Assembly (NCBI GenBank): GCA_009827215.1
Contig: WUAJ01000072.1
Coordinates: forward strand, 1-9,939
DNA length: 9,939 nucleotides
Source of the DNA: Phycisphaeraceae bacterium
GTDB lineage: Bacteria > Planctomycetota > Phycisphaerae > Phycisphaerales > UBA1924
Direction of reading: 5' to 3'
Below, piece by piece: positions 6,652 through 9,939 of this stretch. The notes beneath the pieces are model-generated. The model worked only from the letters and a program-made list of their open reading frames with translations. It did no database searches and was not told the origin of the DNA. A program made the translations under genes and the position numbers. The number at the start of each line of letters is the position of its first letter. Positions within the stretch are counted from its first letter, which is position 1.

Positions 6652-9600
6652 ATGCACGAGTTTGAATCGATCCACAATCAGAACAAACCAGTGGTGTCGC
6701 TTACGCCGAGCATGGAGATCCTCGAGCGGAACCTCCGCGCGATCGGGATCCGCTCTCCTCGCGCCGCTCGCGCGATCATGAACGCATCGCCGAGGGAAGA
6801 CATCGAGTTCATCCAGACGAACGATGGACAACTCGCGGCGAAACTCGACGGGCGTGCGATGTGCTCGCAGCGCCAGCCGATCAACGAAGCGCAGACCTGG
6901 TCCAAGCAGCACGATCCCAAGGACAATGGTTTCTACGGCATCATCGGATTTGGTCTCGGACATCACCTGCACGCGATGCACGAGCAGCATCATCAGCATT
7001 CTGTGTTGCTGTGCTTTGAGCCGGATGTATCGCTGCTCAGAGCCGTGCTCGAGCACATCGATCATTCGGAGTGGATCAGCAAATCCATGCTGCTGATCAC
7101 AACTGAAGCGAACGACGGCGCGGGACTCTCGCAGCTCATGTCCGGCGCGGAGGTGTTTCTGTCGACTGGTGTCGAGATCGTGTTCCATCCCGCATCCAAG
7201 AAGCGACTGGAAACAGAAGCCTCTGCTTTCTCCAAGACCTTCATCGAGATCGTCAAAGCAACACGAACGCATCTGGTGACCGTGCTCGCACATGCGGGAG
7301 TGACACTCCGCAATATCCTGATGAACACACCGCACTACGCATGCAATCCAGGGATCACCAAACTCAAAGACTCGTGCAAGGGATCAACCGCGATCCTGAT
7401 CGCGGCGGGACCATCGCTCCAGCGCAACCTGGCGCTGCTCGAAGATCCGGAGATCCGAGAGCGAGCCGTGATCATCGCGGTCCAGACGATGCTCAAACCG
7501 TTGCTCGAGCGCGGGATCAAACCCCACTTTGTCACGGCTCTGGACCACCACGAGATCAGCAAGCGTTTCTACGAGGGACTTACTGCGGACGATGTCGAGG
7601 GTGTGCGTTTGGTTGTCGAGCCCAAAGCAAACGCCGCGATCTTCGAGACCTTCCCTGGAGAGATCCTGTGCACCGCTGAACCACAACTCGATGCGCTGCT
7701 CGGAGACGAGTTGAGTCACGACATGGGAGAACTTCCGGCTGGCGCGACGGTCGCGCACCTCAACTACTACCTCGCGCGATACCTCGGATGCAACAACATC
7801 ATCCTGATTGGACAGGACCTCGGATTCACCGATGGTCAGTATTATGCCGCGGGCGCTTCGATCCATCAGGTCTGGTCGGGAGAGCTCTCTGAACATCGGA
7901 CGCTGGAGATGTTCGAGTGGGAACGCATCGCGCGGATGAAATCGCTTTTGCGCACACGCAAGGACATCGCGGGAAGGACGATCTTCACCGATGAACAGAT
8001 GTCCACCTACATCGCGCAGTTCGAGAGCGATTTCCAGAAAGACACGCACGACGACCCATCGCTCCGCATCATCAACGCAACACAAGGCGGTGTGCACATC
8101 CAACACACCGAGGTCATGACACTCACAGACGCGCTCACACAGTTTGTGAATGATCAGCATGTTGATATCCCAGAGACGAGCGGTCATCCGTACAAAGACG
8201 AGCAGCGCTCGATCAAGCTCCGCGCTCGGATCGATTTGGTGCAGCGACAGCTCGCGTCAATCGAGCGTTCGAGCAACAAAACCATCTCACTGATCGAACA
8301 GACGCTGGAGCACATCGATGATCCGAAAAAGGTTGACAAGCTGATCTCACAAATCCACACGATCCGCGATGATGTGACTGCGAGCGAACCGGGATTCGGA
8401 TTTGTAAACTTCATCAACCAGAAGGGCGCGCTTGATCGGTTCAAGGTCGATCGGCAGATCGCGCTGCTCAGTGATCTCACACCAACACAGCATCAGTCCA
8501 AGCAACTGGAGCGCGACGCGAACAATGTTCGTTGGGTAGAAGATTCCTCGAAGCAGGTCCGCTCATTGATCGAGCGCGTCTCGCAAGTGATCGAGGGAAA
8601 CGCCGCTCCGATGACACGCGACGAGTTTGCGGATGAAGAACCAACACACGCCGTGCAGGTTCAATCAACACGGCGCGTGGAAGCGGTTATCTTTGTTGAT
8701 CCCGATGTAGGTCCGCTCGGGACTCCGCGCAATATCGATCAGCCAATCTTCCAAGACCTCAACGCGCTGGAACTGACGATCAAACGACTCAACCAATGCG
8801 AGTCACTTGATGGGATCACGATCATCACCACAGATCCGCGGCGGATCGAATCGATGTCGATCCAATACCAACTCCCAGTGCGTGTGATCGGAGCGGATGC
8901 GGACCAACTCCGCTCGCGCACGACAAGCATCGGTAAAGCACGCCACGCATCGAGCGACTGCTGGCGTGGCTCGATCGGAGCGTTCGGTTGTTACGACGAG
9001 GGAGTCGATCCGATCGCTTTGCTAAGTGTTATGCAAGAACACCAGATCGACGCGGCGGCGATCGTCGGATCGGACTGGGCGATGGTCGACCCGAAACTCG
9101 TCGATCGCATCGTCAAGCGTCATCGCGCCGATCCAGAGCGATGCCGAATCCCGTTCTCGCAAGCGGTTCCAGGGATCGGATGCGCCGTGATTGATCGCGA
9201 AGCCGTGGGTTCGCTCGTGCACGCAACACAGAATGCGAGCGTGCTCAGTTCCATCGGCGCGATGCTGAGCTATATCCCTGTGGCGCCGCAGGGAGATCCG
9301 ATCGCGTCACCGCTGTGCGTCAGTGTTGATCCATTTGTGCGTGATGCCGGGATCCGTGTCGTCGCGGATTCGACGATCCGCGTCCAGTCCATGGCCGCAG
9401 CGTATCGCGGACTCGGAGACTACGCGATGAGCGCCGACGCGACGGTCCTGCTCAAGGCATACAAATCGGAGCTCGAGCAACGGAGCACGAAGGCGCCGAG
9501 CCGGATCCATCTCGAACTCACAAGCGAAACCACGCTCGGTGGACATTGGTCGGAACTTCTCGGAGAGCACAGTTCACACGCGATCGATCCAAGCGATGTG

Positions 9601-9939
9601 GTCAAACTCCTGAGCGATGCACGCGTATTGCGTGATGATTGCAGCGTGCTGTACACTGGCAGAGGTGATCCGCTGAACCATCCACACGCGATCGAGATCA
9701 TGCAAGAGATCACGCAACTCGGGATCGTCTCGACCGAACTTCGCACGCAGTTGTCGAGTTCGGATCTTGATCCACAATCGATCGTCAACGCCGGAATGGA
9801 TGTGCTGAGCGTCGATGTCCTCGCGAACACCCCAAGCGTGTATAAGTCGATGACAGGCACAGATCGCTTCGATTCGATCCTTGACACGATGCAGCAGCTG
9901 TTCAATGCTCGGAGTAAGTCAGCTCTCCCAACCCCTTGG
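6652..9939 (+). CDS. Maf/MptE-like glycosyltransferase fused to SpsF-like and degenerate radical-SAM-like domains (3' end outside window)
   Basis: Uninterrupted for 1,096 codons from the ATG at 6652 to the window edge. An in-frame TGA at 6631 limits the start, and GGAG sits 4 nt upstream. Domain 1 (about 1-450) is Maf/DUF115-like: I-I-G-F-G-L-G-H-H at 97-105, C-F-E-P-D at 121-125, G-S-T-A-I-L-I-A-A-G-P-S-L at 244-256, V-T-A-L-D-H-H at 294-300 and I-L-I-G-Q-D-L-G-F-T-D at 384-394. Maf proteins transfer nonulosonic acids to flagellin in the cytoplasm. Residues of about 510-655 are helical and charged. Domain 2 (about 676-900) resembles SpsF/NeuA-type CMP-sugar synthases: G-P-L-G-T-P-R-N-I-D, D-G-I-T-I-I-T-T-D, G-S-D-W-A-M-V-D-P at 806-814 and V-P-G-I-G at 839-843. 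Domain 3 (from about 952) looks like a radical SAM barrel (I-H-L-E-L-T, T-G-R-G-D-P-L at 1002-1008) without its cysteines. The flagellin role is inferred from the Maf family. Confidence 0.85.
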   Translation, partial: MHEFESIHNQNKPVVSLTPSMEILERNLRAIGIRSPRAARAIMNASPREDIEFIQTNDGQLAAKLDGRAMCSQRQPINEAQTWSKQHDPKDNGFYGIIGFGLGHHLHAMHEQHHQHSVLLCFEPDVSLLRAVLEHIDHSEWISKSMLLITTEANDGAGLSQLMSGAEVFLSTGVEIVFHPASKKRLETEASAFSKTFIEIVKATRTHLVTVLAHAGVTLRNILMNTPHYACNPGITKLKDSCKGSTAILIAAGPSLQRNLALLEDPEIRERAVIIAVQTMLKPLLERGIKPHFVTALDHHEISKRFYEGLTADDVEGVRLVVEPKANAAIFETFPGEILCTAEPQLDALLGDELSHDMGELPAGATVAHLNYYLARYLGCNNIILIGQDLGFTDGQYYAAGASIHQVWSGELSEHRTLEMFEWERIARMKSLLRTRKDIAGRTIFTDEQMSTYIAQFESDFQKDTHDDPSLRIINATQGGVHIQHTEVMTLTDALTQFVNDQHVDIPETSGHPYKDEQRSIKLRARIDLVQRQLASIERSSNKTISLIEQTLEHIDDPKKVDKLISQIHTIRDDVTASEPGFGFVNFINQKGALDRFKVDRQIALLSDLTPTQHQSKQLERDANNVRWVEDSSKQVRSLIERVSQVIEGNAAPMTRDEFADEEPTHAVQVQSTRRVEAVIFVDPDVGPLGTPRNIDQPIFQDLNALELTIKRLNQCESLDGITIITTDPRRIESMSIQYQLPVRVIGADADQLRSRTTSIGKARHASSDCWRGSIGAFGCYDEGVDPIALLSVMQEHQIDAAAIVGSDWAMVDPKLVDRIVKRHRADPERCRIPFSQAVPGIGCAVIDREAVGSLVHATQNASVLSSIGAMLSYIPVAPQGDPIASPLCVSVDPFVRDAGIRVVADSTIRVQSMAAAYRGLGDYAMSADATVLLKAYKSELEQRSTKAPSRIHLELTSETTLGGHWSELLGEHSSHAIDPSDVVKLLSDARVLRDDCSVLYTGRGDPLNHPHAIEIMQEITQLGIVSTELRTQLSSSDLDPQSIVNAGMDVLSVDVLANTPSVYKSMTGTDRFDSILDTMQQLFNARSKSALPTPW

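Noticed and set aside
6472..7335. Open frame of 287 codons on the minus strand
   Set aside because: It is mostly antisense to the Maf domain, rich in C, H and R with no domain pattern; the forward frame carries the conserved motifs.
7384..8187. Open frame of 267 codons on the minus strand
   Set aside because: It lies wholly inside the Maf fusion, has no recognisable motif or ribosome binding site, and its content is typical of an antisense frame opposite a GC-rich gene.
1..9939. CRISPR arrays, tRNA or rRNA genes, insertion sequences and attachment sites
   Set aside because: No regularly spaced repeats, cloverleaf-like segments, transposase or integrase motifs, or terminal inverted repeats were seen on either strand.

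Overview
The window looks like chromosomal DNA of a flagellated planctomycete, most likely of the Phycisphaerae. This is inferred from gene content rather than from any marker gene. It has moderately high GC and mixed gene orientation with short gaps. It carries a MEP-pathway kinase, a FlgM-type anti-sigma factor, several small Sec- or lipobox-bearing envelope proteins, and a very large Maf-type (flagellin glycosylation) protein. I see no transposase, integrase, CRISPR array, tRNA or rRNA, so it reads as ordinary core or near-core chromosome with one striking multidomain gene.

Layout. Positions 34-963 (minus): secreted protein resembling the N-terminal part of planctomycete PQQ/beta-propeller proteins, ending at a TGA after which the same frame still reads like propeller sequence to the window edge. 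1120-1611 (plus): DUF5658-like membrane protein. 1672-2151 (plus): LEA14/WHy-like lipoprotein. 2167-3318 (minus): NIF3-family dinuclear-metal protein with the PII-like insert. 3382-4263 (plus): ispE. 4317-4619 (minus): FlgM-like protein with a good terminator at 4262-4291 shared with the ispE end. 4829-5791 (plus): lipoprotein with two SPOR-like units. 5811-6434 (minus): two-TM protein with an NTF2-like extracytoplasmic domain. 6652 to beyond 9939 (plus): a single open frame of at least 1,096 codons that joins a Maf/MptE-like domain, a helical linker, an SpsF/NeuA-like cytidylyltransferase domain and a radical-SAM-like domain that has lost all three cluster cysteines.

How the genes relate. 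The flagellar theme (FlgM at 4317-4619, Maf fusion from 6652) is the only functional thread I can support. The control region of the Maf fusion holds a sigma-28-like element (7/8 match in the -10, 5/8 in the -35, exact 11-nt spacing), which would place it under the sigma factor that FlgM restrains. NIF3 and IspE are housekeeping genes, and the remaining small proteins act in or at the envelope.

The best candidate for something undescribed is the Maf fusion. It puts a predicted nonulosonate-type sugar-activating fold and a flagellin-glycosyltransferase-type fold in one chain, with an apparently non-catalytic radical-SAM fold behind them. Domain names come from motif recognition by eye, not from searches.
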